NCBI GenBank assembly: GCA_023375675.1
Contig: JALQBC010000014.1
Coordinates: forward strand, 744,001-808,000
Reading direction: 5' to 3'
DNA from: Cytospora piceicola
Lineage: Eukaryota; Ascomycota; Sordariomycetes; Diaporthales; Cytosporaceae
DNA length: 64,000 bases
A program made the translations under genes and the position numbers. The notes under the pieces are model-generated. The model saw only the letters and a list, made by a program, of their open reading frames with translations, was not told the DNA's origin and ran no database searches. This document shows, one piece after another, positions 24,195 through 35,730 of this stretch. How positions within the stretch are numbered: position 1 is the stretch's first letter; each line of letters starts with the position of its first letter.

Positions 24195-25455
24195 ATGTCT
24201 AACGCCGGCCCTCTCACGACCACTTTCACGGCCCCACCTAGTTGCGCGACGGCGACCGGACTCTACCAGATCTGGTCCGAGGCGGATTCTTATTATTACG
24301 AGCAGGGTCCGCTGCTCAGCCGGACGGACTGTTATCCCAGCGGCTACGACGCCTCACCTTCACAATACTACTCGCCTGGCCTGTGCCCGACCGGTTACAC
24401 CGCGGCCTGTTCGAGTACGGATGTGCTCTCGAAATCGGTGACGGAGACGGCTTATACCTGCTGCCCCACGGCTGCCGATTATACCTGCGCGGGTGCGACA
24501 AACACCCTGGCATCTGGTCAGCCATTCCTCGGCTGCACGACCATCTTTGAACAGGCGTTGGTATTGGCCGGCGTTACGGTCATATCAGATGGGAACACAG
24601 ACTTGCTTCAGTCGAAAACGGAAGGCGCAGGGTCAGGTCTTGGGGCGAACAGCATCGCGGTGAGGTTTCGATCAGGCGATTTCAGTTCGACACCGGGGGT
24701 GCAGGGCAACTTCGCATCAGCAGTAAGTGGTGGTGAGCTGAGCAAGGAAACAGTCTTGTCCTGACAGTCTCACTTAGACCGGTTCTTCCTATGCTACATC
24801 AGGGCCATTAGACACCGCCACATTAGCAATTCCAGTACCCACATCATCAACAACCTCAGCAGCAGCAGCAAAATCAACACAGAAGGGGAGGCATGTCGGC
24901 GTGAGCACCACCCAAGCAATCGGGATAGGTGTCGGCTCAGCAGCAGTAGCCCTCATTGCTGTCGGACTGGCATGCTTCTTCCTATGGCTCCGGAGGAGGA
25001 AGCAAAAAATAAGGGCACAGATCGAAACACCGATCCCACCACCCGCACCACCGCCAAAAGACAAAAAGTACCGAGCGCCACCGCCCCTCAAACTCGACCG
25101 CAGCAACAGGCACAGCAAGAGCAGCAGCGGCATCGCCTCCATCGCACGCAGCGTGAACGGCAAGATGATCCGGGGGCCTTTCGAGCTCGAGTCCTATGGC
25201 AAAGAGGAGAAGGTCATGTACGGGATATACGGGGAGCACCGCAACCAGAGCCAGGTCGGGTCGCCGAAATCGACCGACCCACTGAAGTCCCCGGACAACA
25301 CCGTGACGCCGTCGTTCTGGTCGCCGCCTTCGAGCTATGGTTTCCAGCCCGCGGAGTTGGAGTCGCCGCAGAGGACGCTGGAGTCGCCGTATAGGGGCGT
25401 GACGTCTCCGGGCTTTGGATACCATAGAGGTCGGGCGGAACTTGCATCTCCATGA
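24195..25455 (+). CDS. single-pass membrane protein with Cys-containing ectodomain
   Basis: Two exons, 24195-24722 and 24778-25455 (55-bp GTAAGT...TTAG intron, phase 0), give 401 residues. The N-terminal half has no obvious signal peptide. It is rich in Ser, Thr, Tyr and Gly and carries about eight Cys (for example YTCCPTAADYTC), suggesting a disulphide-bonded outer part. A Ser/Thr/Ala linker precedes one strong membrane segment (about 224-247, IGIGVGSAAVALIAVGLACF) stopped by RRRKQK. The cytosolic tail is Pro-rich near the membrane and then has several SP/TP sites. This layout is common among fungal cell-surface proteins with WSC- or Mid2-like topology, but I see no WSC signature and assign no function. 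Confidence 0.75.
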
Positions 25456-27354
25456 GGTGGAGGGGGGGGGGTTTCACTTTTACTTGGGCCTGGCTATGTA
25501 ATATTGTGCTCGTGAGATTATACGTGGCAGCACTGGGTGGCGTCTCGGTCTCGGTTTTCAATGCGGCGGATGTTCCATTATGATGAGGCCATATATTTCC
25601 CGCCGTCGAGCGACACGGGCACTATTCTTAGAGATGTAAAACTACAGGTTCGAAGACCGAACAGCAAAATCCTCATTTCTCAAGATGACCGTTTCTCGGT
25701 GGTCACCCCCAAAGTGTGGTATGTGCCGTCTAATTCGCGTCTGCGGTGCCCTGCAGTGCCTTGTGGTTCCTGATCTTCGCCTCCCCAGATATTCCTGCCA
25801 TGGGGAAGTATTGAGGCACATGCTTGAGAAGCAGCCACGGCCTGCCTGCTTGCAACCAGTTGCCCAACTCCAGGGTCTTCCTCGGTCATACACGCGTAGT
25901 TGGCAATAGATAACAAGTGAGGATTGCCCATCTGTCATCTGTACACGCTGGTTTCTTCAGTGTCTGCTCATATATCATTTTCCTGGAGATATGTAAATAC
26001 AGAGGCACTTGCCACAGAAAACAATGAACACATAAGTAGCAAGTTGCCCAGCTGCACCCGCCTCCAGTGCTTGTATGCTCCCTTGCGACTGTGGAAGTGA
26101 ACGTGACAGCCATTCAATTGCACCCATCTCCAGGATTTTCCTGGCCTCCACAGAAGGCTCTATCAAAATGTCTGTTCTAGGCATGTACAGAGTACATACT
26201 GCCTGCCCACAGTACTTCCTCCAACAGTCCTATTGTTTCTAGCTGAGAATTTGGCCAGAGCTACCTAGATGATGACCGACGAGAGCAGAAATCCATATGT
26301 GCCAGTGTCAAAGGGAAGTTGAGTGCAATATATAGTGTATACACCTAAGCTTCCTTCCAGGTTCCTGAAACTACATATTTATGCCCTAAGTATCAATGGC
26401 CATCTTATATTTGTACAATCACCGGGGATCCTACTAGGATGTTGTTTTGGTGAACATTTCGGCTCTGAAGGCTTCCCGTGGTGGGATTAATGCTGTAATT
26501 AAGTTTTTCAGACGGAAGTTCATGGTCTCAGAGGGAACACAAACATCCAAAGTGCGATAACTATGGATGATGTACAAACTGAATTCCAGTATTCTACCTA
26601 TTACTAGTCTATCCTCAATTTTGCTCCCTACCTAGGCAGTGATACTTCACACATACTATTCTATGTTGCTCATTGGCAATGGGACATCTCAAGCATGCAT
26701 CAGTGTAGGCAAGTCTACAGGAGAGTCGTTTCTTAACACAGCCGATTGTGCATACCCGTGAATTCAGAGCAGGGCGACTTTTCCCTTCCAATAATTGATT
26801 GTGTGGTACCGCGATTCTAGTAGAGGGCGACTTTCTCATTCTCATGATGACTGATTGTGTGGTACCACAATTCTATTGGAGGGCGACTTTCTCTCTTCAT
26901 GATAACATTGAACTGATTGTGCGGTACTACGATCCTAGTGGAGGGCGACTTTCTCATTCTCATGATGGCTGATCGTGTGCAATCGCGATCCTAGTGGAGG
27001 GCGACTTTCTCTTCTTATAATGACTGATTGTGTGGTACCACAATTCTGTTGGAGGGCGACTTTCTCTCTTCATGATAACATTGAACTGATTGTGCGGTAC
27101 TACGATCCTAGTGGAGGGCGAATTTCTCTCTTTACAATGACTGATTGTGCGGTACTACGATTCTAGTGGAGGGCGACTTTCTCATCACAAACATGTCATA
27201 TTTGTTTTAGCTTTTGCCTTTATGAGGGTATTTCGACTCGTTGTATTTGACTGAAGCACAAGAAAGCCTCTTGAACTAAACCTAACCGTTGCCCTAAACT
27301 CAAGCCGAGACCGAGACAGAAACCGTATTCCGCCCTCTAGTATTCTTCTTCCAC
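25456..27354. other. intergenic, contains minisatellite
   Basis: Gene-free space between the membrane protein and the C2H2 gene. From 26.77 kb it is dominated by the 55/62-bp minisatellite; the rest is unstructured and AT-rich. Confidence 0.55.
26765..27190. repeat. minisatellite, 55- and 62-bp units
   Basis: Eight head-to-tail units share the core GAGGGCGACTTTCTC followed by a CTGATTGTG[T/C]GGTAC block. Core starts are at about 26769, 26823, 26879, 26941, 26997, 27052, 27114 and 27169. The spacing pattern is roughly 54, 56, 62, 56, 55, 62, 55. The 62-bp units carry an extra AACATTGA and are always followed by a TGCGGTACTACGAT unit, so a higher-order unit has itself been duplicated. Confidence 0.9.
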
Positions 27355-28209
27355 TTAGGTACTTCCCAGTTTGGCTGCCAGGCGCTCAGACGCATACAAG
27401 CCCTTCATAAACTCCGTAACCGTTTGGCGCAGGGAAATGATGTACTCGATGAGGTCGTCCTTCTTCATACTTGCGAGGTCTCTAATATCCCGGAAAGAAG
27501 GGACGGTAAGGTTGGAGATAGTGAGACACGGGTGGAATTCGGCGGGAATGTTGGTCAGAACATTAGCCCTGCGTCTCAAGACTCCTTCAGCCTTGTTCCG
27601 GTCATGATCTCTGGCGAGGTAGAACAGGGCATCGAGCGGGAGCTTCTTGAGAACCGTCCTTTCGGTAGAGTTGAGGAACGCGTAGGCTCGGGAGCCAGGT
27701 CGCTGCGCGTTGGGGAATCGCAGGTGGGTAGCCAGGTGCTCATCGATAGGGGAGGACTCGACACGGTAGAGCACCGTCTTGCAGTTGGGGTCAGGGCAGA
27801 AGAATGCGAGCTTGGGGTCCTTGATGTGGACCTCGTTCAGGTGGCGCTTGCGATCGTGGATTTTGCGATGATCTTGGCAGCCATCGCAGGACCAGGCTCC
27901 ACGTTCACCTTTCTCGCGAGGGATTTCGGTGCTTTGATTCTTGGTTAGGAGAAAAGATGGAAGAACCGGAGGTAGACGAACTCACAACGTAGGCGGTACC
28001 TCGGCACGAGGGTGTTGATAGCGTGCAGTAATGGAGTGAAGTTCATCCTGGCCGTATAGTCTGAACGCTCCACCACCGCACCGCTTATCAAAGTGGCTGC
28101 TCGCGTCGTTCACAAGTTCCTTGGCTTTGTCGGCGTCGACAGTGGGATTAGAGTCAAGGAACTCTTTCAAACCGCCAGTAGGTGCGTTAGCCATCTTGAC
28201 TGTTGGCAA
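27355..28209 (-). CDS. protein with two C2H2-type zinc fingers
   Basis: Two exons on the minus strand, 28209-27986 and 27931-27355, with a 54-bp GTGAGT...AAAG intron, give 266 residues. A second Met (28194) could also serve as start. After a short N-terminal helix-like region come a canonical finger (C90, C93, H105, H110; CX2CX11HX4H) and a second, looser one (C120, C125, H140, H144; CX4CX14HX3H). Both are visible only after splicing. The C-terminal 90 residues are helical and charged, with no recognised domain. Two adjacent fingers suggest nucleic-acid or protein binding, but no orthologue comes to mind. The minisatellite begins about 165 bp beyond its stop codon. Confidence 0.72.
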
Positions 28210-30816
28210 CTCGTGGAAAGGAAGGGTTGAACTGTTGACAGCTGACAGAGGTGTTACAATATGTAACGGCCGACTGGGCAGGCTTCAGTCGTATCGTTGA
28301 TAGTTGCAAGAAGAGAAGGTCGAGCCGACGGAGTTTGGTTTGGTTTGGGGGGGGGGGAGGGTTGAAGTACCCAGGTCGACGCTAGAATTGCTAACCGTTT
28401 TCCTTCAACTCGTAAACGGAAAGTCATACCTAAAGGTGACCGCCGGGATTTTCGCGCTTAGTCGTCGTCGCGGTTGGGAAATCTGGCGGTTGGTACAGAG
28501 GTGCATTCCCTACCGGGCTCAATGCACGGAAAGTCATACCTCAAGGAGACTGCCGGAATTTTCGCGCTTAGTCGTCGTCGCGGTTGGGAAATCTGGCGGT
28601 TGATACAGAGGTGCATTCCATATTGGGCTCAATGCACACCTCCGGAGGCCAAGGTGACTCGACTTGACCCAAATTGGCCACCAGTAAAGAAGGCAGGGGG
28701 ATGGGGGTTCCCTTCTCATCTCAATGTACACAGTTTTACAGAGCTTGGTGTGACTCGATGAGAATGTCCATCAAGAGGGTGGTGGCATTGAATTCCACTT
28801 TGACACACAGCGCTACTCAGGTCAAGGTGACTCGACTCCATATTGGACATACAAAGGAATATATTCCCTTTCTGTCTCTACATAGAGCTCCATTGTCTTC
28901 CGGGCGACTCAATCTGGACTTCACGAGCAGTATGCGTCTCGGTTATGAGATTTCCACAGGCCCGGGGCGACCACCGGAAGGGGTAAGCACTCCAAATCTA
29001 TCTTTCCATGCCACCAGAGTCCCAGGTGACTCGTTGCAACCCTGCGCCTGGTGACACCTGGAGACTTGCAATAAGCAAGGAGGGTGTGTCCCTTCCCTAT
29101 GTTGTTGCATATCAGTTGATAGAGTCTGTCAAGCCAGACTTGATGTGGACTTTGTGGTTTATGGCTCTCGCGGTCTGGAGAACTTGCCATCATCAAGGAG
29201 GCAGACTCTTTCCATCTTGATATACAGGCCCATAGGGTGTCCAGTGGGTAAGACTGCGCTACTAGCAAGAGGTAGGGCGTATTTTTTTTGCATGTTGAAC
29301 ATGAGTTATCCAAGTCTCGATTGATATAGGGCCGTTTTTGGGAAAGGGTGTATATCCCCTTCCAATCCATATATCTCAAGATGACACATAGATCTGCAGA
29401 ACTCCAGCTGTCCAGATGTTGTATTGGTAAGGCTTTGCCATCAGCAAAGGCACTAGGTGGATCTTGACACATAAGTCGTAAAAGCCATGCCTTTGCATCT
29501 TCAAACATAGCTCGTCAAGGCTCTCAGCCAGTGCAAGTTTGCCGGTGGCATGAGAGGCAAGAGCATTCATCATCCATTTCTTTGATTTCTTGATGAATAT
29601 CTCAGCGTGGTCTTTGTGGCCAGGTCGAGGTTAGGGCAGATACATACCTTGGAGGCTGTAGAGTTACAGCGGACTTGTAACATTGAATACATCACTCGAT
29701 GCGATGCTCGTAGTAGGTATATAAGGCCCCTGCATTTAGCTATAGAAATATATGCATAGCCTCGTTGTATTGTCACAGCTGGATGTAGGAGCCGTTAGGG
29801 AAAATGTATGTGTTCCTAGTATTCAGAGCTATAAAGGGCACGATAATGTGCGGTGCGTGATGATGCCTGGATATTCTGCTGTGAGGTGGCTCGTTCACGT
29901 GACCCCCTCCTCCCCCGACTGTAGCCACCACACTAGACGTTGATAGGTGGCTCGATGCCAAGGTCTTTTCCATGCGCCATGTCGACTAATTCTTTCCTAT
30001 CGTGTGAATCAACCAGAAGAGCATGATGACCCAGGGCCCAAACTAGATACAACATACTTGCCATACTGCTTAGCCAAAGTGGTGGCTGTGGCATTTAAAG
30101 TCGCCTTTAGAAATAGTCCACACCGGAGCAGTTTATGTTGGGGCCTAAGGTCGGGGATGCACAAGACAAACAGACTGTATTCCCTGGTTGGCTAGGCCTG
30201 AGTTTCTTAGGACAACACTTTGAGGGGAAGTGTGCCATGAGCTGGAATGCCATGTACAAGGACTATTTCAGGAATAATTCATATTCGCCTGGTCGCCAAA
30301 TGTTGTTAGCTTTGTTTGGGCCGGAGCTTGAAGTCTGTGGCGATTTTCTCTCCCAAGTCAGAACTTGCTTTCCATTGCCACTCAATTTTGTACGCGACCA
30401 GAATCGTCTCAGCCCCCATTCCTACTTTCAAACTGTAAATTTGTAATGTCACCGCGAACTTCAAGTCAATCTGGTCAAGACAAAGAATATAGAAGAGAGG
30501 AAGAAGAGAGGAAGAAAGGGGAAGGAAAAAAAAAAGGGGGTGAGGTCTCTCAACGAAAAGGGGTTGTTTTTGTGGCCAAGGTTGGTGAGGAACCAATTCA
30601 TGAATGAGGACAGAGGAAGCCAGCATTTATGTTAGCAGCATCCCATATATCAATTATTGCGCTACAGATATTTCTCAATGTCCGGAGCGCCCGTGGTGAA
30701 GCCGTCAACGAACGAAAAGTACCTGGCGGGTTGGTAAACGTATATTGCTTCCGTATGCTCTAATCAAACAAGCGCAATCCTCTTCATCCGGCCCAGATTT
30801 ATCCCCTGCGACACCC
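28210..30816. other. intergenic with duplicated and decayed repeats
   Basis: Contains the 110-bp tandem duplication. Beyond it, to about 29.5 kb, the CAGGTGACTCG-like motif and AAGGAG...TCCCTT blocks recur at irregular intervals (near 28650, 28820 and 29023), suggesting an older, diverged array. Open frames in this stretch look incidental. A purine-rich tract lies at 30483-30540. Confidence 0.5.
28417..28636. repeat. tandem duplication of a 110-bp unit
   Basis: Copies at 28417-28526 and 28527-28636 are about 90% identical. They share CGGAAAGTCATACCT at the start and GGGCTCAATGCA at the end, with no spacer. Differences are mostly single-base transitions. Confidence 0.9.
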
Positions 30817-31406
30817 TTAGGCCTTCCAAAGCCTCTTGGTGGCCTCAACAAGACCAACATCCGTGGTCTCGAATTCGTAGAGTCCTACTGCGGCCAAGAT
30901 GGTCGCGGCGTTCAACAGCCAGTGGCAGGCCTTGCGGGAGCCGGGGAATCTATGCTGGGGAACGTAGTCGATGATGATGGCCTGGACGCCCATGTGGGAG
31001 TGGATGAGGACGGTTCCGCAGAGGATGGCGTCCAGGGTGGGGTTGAGCGAGCCGGAGGCGAAGGGTGCGAGGGTCAGGGGCACCAGGGCTGCGGCCATTC
31101 CGCGCTCGAAGGTCCAGTGGTAGTGGCCGTGGGACGGGGATGGTGGAGGGATGGGCGCGGGATCGTTGACGGTGCCTTGGATGATCTCTGCGAGGGACAA
31201 TTAGCACACCTCGCAAGGCTTGATGGGGTTAGTAGTGAGTGGTACGCACGGGGGCCAGGAGGAAGGAGGTTTCTCCTGCTGGATGCGTGGAAAGCTGTGA
31301 TCTGCGACTTGGAAAGCAGCGACGGGCCAGCCCGGGCCGAAGGAGCCATAGACCGAGTGGCTGCGGCAGTCTGCCGCAGCAGAGTTGAACGGAGAGTTGA
31401 TGCCAT
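30817..31406 (-). CDS. SDH4: succinate dehydrogenase membrane anchor subunit (CybS)
   Basis: Small heme-b/ubiquinone-site subunit anchoring respiratory complex II in the inner mitochondrial membrane. Two exons on the minus strand, 31406-31250 and 31187-30817 (62-bp intron, phase 1), give 175 residues. The first 45 or so residues are rich in Arg, Ser and Ala and lack acidic residues, typical of a mitochondrial targeting sequence. The mature part begins near IIQGTVNDPAPIPPPSPSHG and HYHWTFERG. Three membrane helices follow. The HSHMG His is the expected heme ligand and the IIIDYVP Asp-Tyr the quinone-site pair. An in-frame Met nine codons upstream (31433) is possible but less likely. It is transcribed away from the mitochondrial TyrRS gene 510 bp away. 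Confidence 0.92.
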
Positions 31407-31916
31407 CTTGTTGCTTGTTGGAGGATATCGCACGGAGGATATCGCAAGGTCAATTGGGTCTGGAGGAGGGCGACTTGGACAGGTTGCTGTGCTGGAGTGA
31501 AGGAAGTTCGGCTCGTCGTCATGAACTTTAGCCGAGGCGTTGCCGGGGCTGTTTTACGCAGTGCAATCGGAAGCACTGCGATTGGTTGGAGCTCAAGGTG
31601 AGCGTTTTACACTTGCAGTAATTGAGAGCAGGGCTGGCACGGACGAAAAGTTTACAAGCCGCCAAGCACGCTGAACAGGGGGACGCCTTGCCTGCCGTGA
31701 AAACATGTCTTGTCGATAAGCCTCGATAAGCCTCGGGATATTTTTTGAGATGATCGCAAACTTGGAGCTCACAACTTATAAAGATCCATTCGAGTCACGT
31801 TCAATCGCGTACCTGGGCCGATGAATCCCACGAAATCGAACGCCTGATAATACCTGTGGGCACCCCAAATCACCCGGCACTCTGGCCTGCTTAGCCCGAA
31901 GCGGCAGAAGCCCAAG
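31407..31916. promoter_or_regulatory. divergent promoter region, SDH4 / mitochondrial TyrRS
   Basis: Start codons of two nuclear genes for mitochondrial proteins face away from each other across 510 bp, so both promoters must lie here. A TCGATAAGCCTCGATAAGCCTCGG direct repeat is visible near 31713-31736. No TATA box stands out. Confidence 0.6.
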
Positions 31917-33938
31917 ATGGCGCCGATGACTTCCCTACGTTCGCTGCTCCCGGCACGGGCTGTGGTGTGTCGCGACTGTCTAAAGACGTTATTGCCAGGC
32001 CAATCCCAGAAGAGATGGATTGGAACAAAATATCTGGAGAAGATGCGGCTCGCCGAAAATGATTGGATGGCACAGGCGGCAGATATCCAGTCTGGTAAAA
32101 AGAAGCACCTGTTTGATGAGCTCGAGGATAGGGGTTTCATCAAAGACCTTGTAGGGTAGGTAAGCATGTTCAGGCCTACATAGGAACTGTATCAGTCTGA
32201 CGGCCACAGGACCAAGAAAAATATTCGTGAGACCATGAGAGTCAAGCGGATTGGCGCATATGCCGGCGTGGATCCTACAGCGCCCTCCCTCCACCTTGGC
32301 CACCTGCTACCATTCATGCCACTATTCTGGATGTACCTGCACGGATACGGTGCTTACACCGTGATTGGTGGCTCGACTGCGAAAATAGGAGACCCGACAG
32401 GGCGATCAGACAGTCGCCCGGATCTGTCGAGGGCTGACTTGGTACAGAATTTGGCCACGATCCACTACCAACTTGTAACAGTATGGAAGCACGTCGAGCA
32501 CGCCGGTAGAAGATTCGGCTACGAAAAGAACTGGATATGGAGGCGTGGCATAGTCAACAACAATGCTTGGTGGAACAAGTTGCCGATGCTGGATGTGGTG
32601 AAACAACTTGGTGCCCCGATGCGGATGGGGCCCTTGCTATCACGAGACACGGTGAAGACTCGCCTGGAAGACGGCTCCGGAATGTCCTTTGCCGAGTTCT
32701 GCTACCCTCTGATGCAGGCCTGGGACTGGTTCGAGCTCATCAGGCAGCGAGGCGTCCTGATGCAGATCGGAGGCTCTGACCAGTACGGCAACATCCTCAC
32801 AGGTGCTAGCTGCGTAAAGGCATGTATCGCGAACGAGACCGACCCAGAAGACAAGCTTCCAACAGGGCCACATGACCAGCCGATTGGGTTCACGGTCCCA
32901 CTTCTCACAGATTCGTCGGGCGTAAAATTCGGCAAGAGCGCCGGCAATGCTCTTTGGCTTGACCCATTCAAGACAAGCCCATACGACCTGTACGGCTATC
33001 TGATAAGACGATCCGACGACGAAGTTGAAAAGCTTCTGAAACTTTTCACATTCCACCCTCTCGAAAAGATTTCCGAGGTTATGAAAGCGCACGAACTGGA
33101 CCCACCCAAGCGAGTTGCTCAACATCTTCTGGCGTATGAGGTTATATGGCTGGTCCACGGAGATCAAGTCGCAAAGGACACTCAACAACAGCATAGAATG
33201 GTCTATGGTGCGCGAAAATCACCAGCAGCAGACCAGAGTGGACCACAGGGCGTACAGGAGCCTTCGCAGTACGAGGCGACTGGCCCACACACCCACGTCT
33301 CCAATAGGCCGCGCATAGACATGAAGCTGCCCAGGCGCGTAGCTGAAGGCACACTGCCGCGTATCGTCTTCGCCGCTGGCCTGTCGGAAAGCGTCGGTGA
33401 CGGCGACAGGATTATCAAGAACGGCGGCATTTACGTCGGCGGCTCCCCGGGTCAGAAGTCCAATGTAAACGTGGGCATGAGGCTTGATCAGCTCCAGTTC
33501 ACACCCGCCCGGACGTGGAAGATCGAGGACAACGCGCACTTCCTCATCGACGGCAAGATCCTGCTCCTGCGAAAGGGGAAACACAACATCCGCTGTATTG
33601 AGTTCATCAGCGACGAGGAGTGGGACCAGCGTGGACTGGAGTACCCTGGACAGCCCAACACGGGCAAATTCCGAAAGGCGTTGGCGAAGCTCAAAGTAAT
33701 GAAGGCACGGCAGAATGGGAACGAGTACGGAGACGAAGTTTCAGAGGAGATGACGGAGATGCCTGATATCGTTATGCCAACTTCGAGAAAACAGCTCGAG
33801 ATGTCGGATCAGAACCTACGTCGTAGTGCTCTGGGGCGGAAGCAGAGTGGAGAAGGTGAGGAGGCGGGGGCAAACGAGAAGCCAACCAACAAGTCTGGGA
33901 GTTCGCGCCACGCGTCACCTGATGAACAGAAGTGGTAA
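31917..33938 (+). CDS. cyt-18: mitochondrial tyrosyl-tRNA synthetase (CYT-18 type)
   Basis: Class I synthetase charging mitochondrial tRNA-Tyr. In Pezizomycotina the same protein (CYT-18 in Neurospora) also helps group I introns fold and splice. Two exons, 31917-32155 and 32210-33938 (54-bp intron), give 655 residues, close to Neurospora's length. An Arg-rich mitochondrial presequence is followed by a charged N-terminal extension (about 38-75), the position of the helix linked to intron binding. The HIGH motif reads HLGH (108-111), followed by HGYGAYTVIGGSTAKIGDPTG. The Tyr/ATP site shows GGSDQYGN, and the KMSKS-like loop is KFGKS (319-323). The C-terminus has the S4-like RNA-binding fold (VGDGDRIIKNGGIYVGG) and an acidic/basic low-complexity tail. 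Splicing activity is inferred from lineage and extensions, not shown. Confidence 0.93.
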
Positions 33939-34164
33939 CTCAAGTTTCCTCTATAGATGTTGACCGAGAATTGTGTGGGCAGGTGTTCATAGTAACGGGA
34001 GAAGCTACCTAGCCAGGCGGTTGCACGGCTCGACCTAACACGGTGCACATGTTCCTCGCGAGGGTTCGTTACCATGTACGATAAATTTAAACTGTAGACT
34101 ACATAGGCATCACAGTCCAAGATACCCACTCATACCACACTCTGGCTACTTCTACCACTGACGC

Positions 34165-35730
34165 TCAACGGTATAGTACTGTCAAATCTCCTGTCAAGCC
34201 ACCGGGGAATTTCTTCAACCGTTCCATGATCTCCCCATCCGTCAAGTTCTGCTCCGTAATGATCTGGTCAAAGTTATGACACCCGTCCATGTACTTCTGT
34301 AACGGATCTCCCGCGGCCCTGCCTTCCTTCCCTACCGATGGCCGGCTGTGCCCTGTCGCCAACGACGCGATATACTGTTTGGAGACCACGTACTTATGGA
34401 CGCGGTACAGCAAGCCCTTGATGACCCCGAACTGCACCAGCCGGCGGATATCGATATAGCGCAGCACGTCGAAGCCGGCGTCCATGTGCAGGCGGAGCCA
34501 CTCGCCCACGGTGCGGCCGACGCAGAAGGTCGTCATGAGCTTGATGAGCTGGTAGTTGGACACGCGCTGGCCCGAGGACATGATGCAGACGTAACTGGCG
34601 CACTCGTCGACGATGCCGCCGCCGCCCGACCCTCCGCCGCCGGCACCGGCCGCCCCGTGCGCGGCGGCCGCGCCGTCGGCGCCGGAGCCCTCCTTGGCGC
34701 CGCCCGAGTCGACGGTGGTGTAGTAGCCGTCGTTGGCGCTGACGTTGGCGACGAAGTCGTGGACGCCGGGGCGCGGGGCGTAGCACGAGCCGAAGAAGAA
34801 CATGTCGAGGAGCAGCACCGTGTCGTAGTAGAGGAGGTGGCGCAGGGCGAGCTTGGTGAGCTCGAGGGAGACGTCGGCGTTGAAGGCGATGCGCCGCACG
34901 TCGCTCACGCCGTCGATGTGCGCGATGACCTTCTGCAGGGTCAGGTCCCAGGTCGGGTCGACCACCTCGCTGAACTTCATCTTGGAGACGGGCACGTGCC
35001 ACCCTCTTACCTCGGGTGGCGTGCGGTGGTGCGGGAAGAGTTTCATGTTGATGGTGTTTGCGTCGTCTGTGTGGGAATGTCAGGTTTCTCTGCCATATCG
35101 CATGTAAGGAAGTGAGGGGAATCCTGCGGTCAAGGGAGGAAGGGAAGAAACTCACCCACTGGGATCATGCACTCCCCATAATTATTCAAATCCTCCTTGA
35201 TAATCTCCAGCAAACTCGCAATGGGCCTCCTGCCCTCGTCACCGCTGCCGCTCTGGTCGCGGCTCAGATACTCGTTCTGCTTCTCCATCTCGGCGAACGT
35301 CACGGCCAGCCTCCTCACGACCCGCTCGTAAGGTATCTGGTCGACATCGCTCTCCACGACGAGGCCGAAGTTGAAGATGAACTCGTTGCGCTGGTACTTC
35401 GGGTTGGCGATGGCCACGGGCAGGCCGAGGATGGTGTACTTGCCCTCGGGGTCGTTCACCGACAGGAAGCGGTTGAAGAAGGCCTTGCGCGGGATGATGT
35501 ACTCCTGCAGGACATCAAAGTCGAAGAGGCAGGGCTTCTTTAGGGGGCCAGGCCCCTCCGGCACGATGCACCCTGGTGGCGACTGGGCGACGATCTTTGT
35601 GCCTGTGAGACTGTTCAGTATGTGTGTGGAGTGGTATAGACTTCGTGAGACGGATGGGGTTGGTGTCAACTAGCGCTCACTCACCTTCCTGAGGGAAGAA
35701 CCTGGCGTAGAATATGCCTTGAACCATCAT
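34165..35730 (-). CDS. NPR2: nitrogen permease regulator NPR2 (SEACIT/GATOR1 subunit)
   Basis: Subunit of the complex that, with Npr3 and Iml1, inhibits TORC1 at the vacuole under nitrogen limitation. Three exons on the minus strand, 35730-35685, 35602-35156 and 35066-34165, give 464 residues. The 46-bp first exon encodes MMVQGIFYARFFPQEG, the conserved longin-type start. Exon 2 continues with TKIVAQSPPG and FDFDVLQEYIIPRKAFFNRF. Exon 3 has MKLFPHHRTPPEVRGWHVPV and TLQKVIAHIDGVSDVRRIA. A Gly/Ala-rich insert (coded by about 34620-34705, extremely GC-rich) interrupts the C-terminal half; such inserts vary among fungal orthologues. The gene converges on the TyrRS gene with 226 bp between stops. 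The first of two adjacent Met codons is used here. Confidence 0.9.

Noticed and set aside
26765..27190. CRISPR-like array
   Set aside because: The units are contiguous 55-62 bp tandem repeats without unique spacers, in a eukaryotic genome.
28921..29508. 195-codon minus-strand open frame
   Set aside because: Lies in the decayed repeat array; the sequence follows the repeat motifs and shows no domain. A real gene cannot be fully excluded.
34394..35155. 253-codon Arg-rich frame overlapping NPR2
   Set aside because: Frame-shifted reading of GC-rich NPR2 exon 3 on the same strand.
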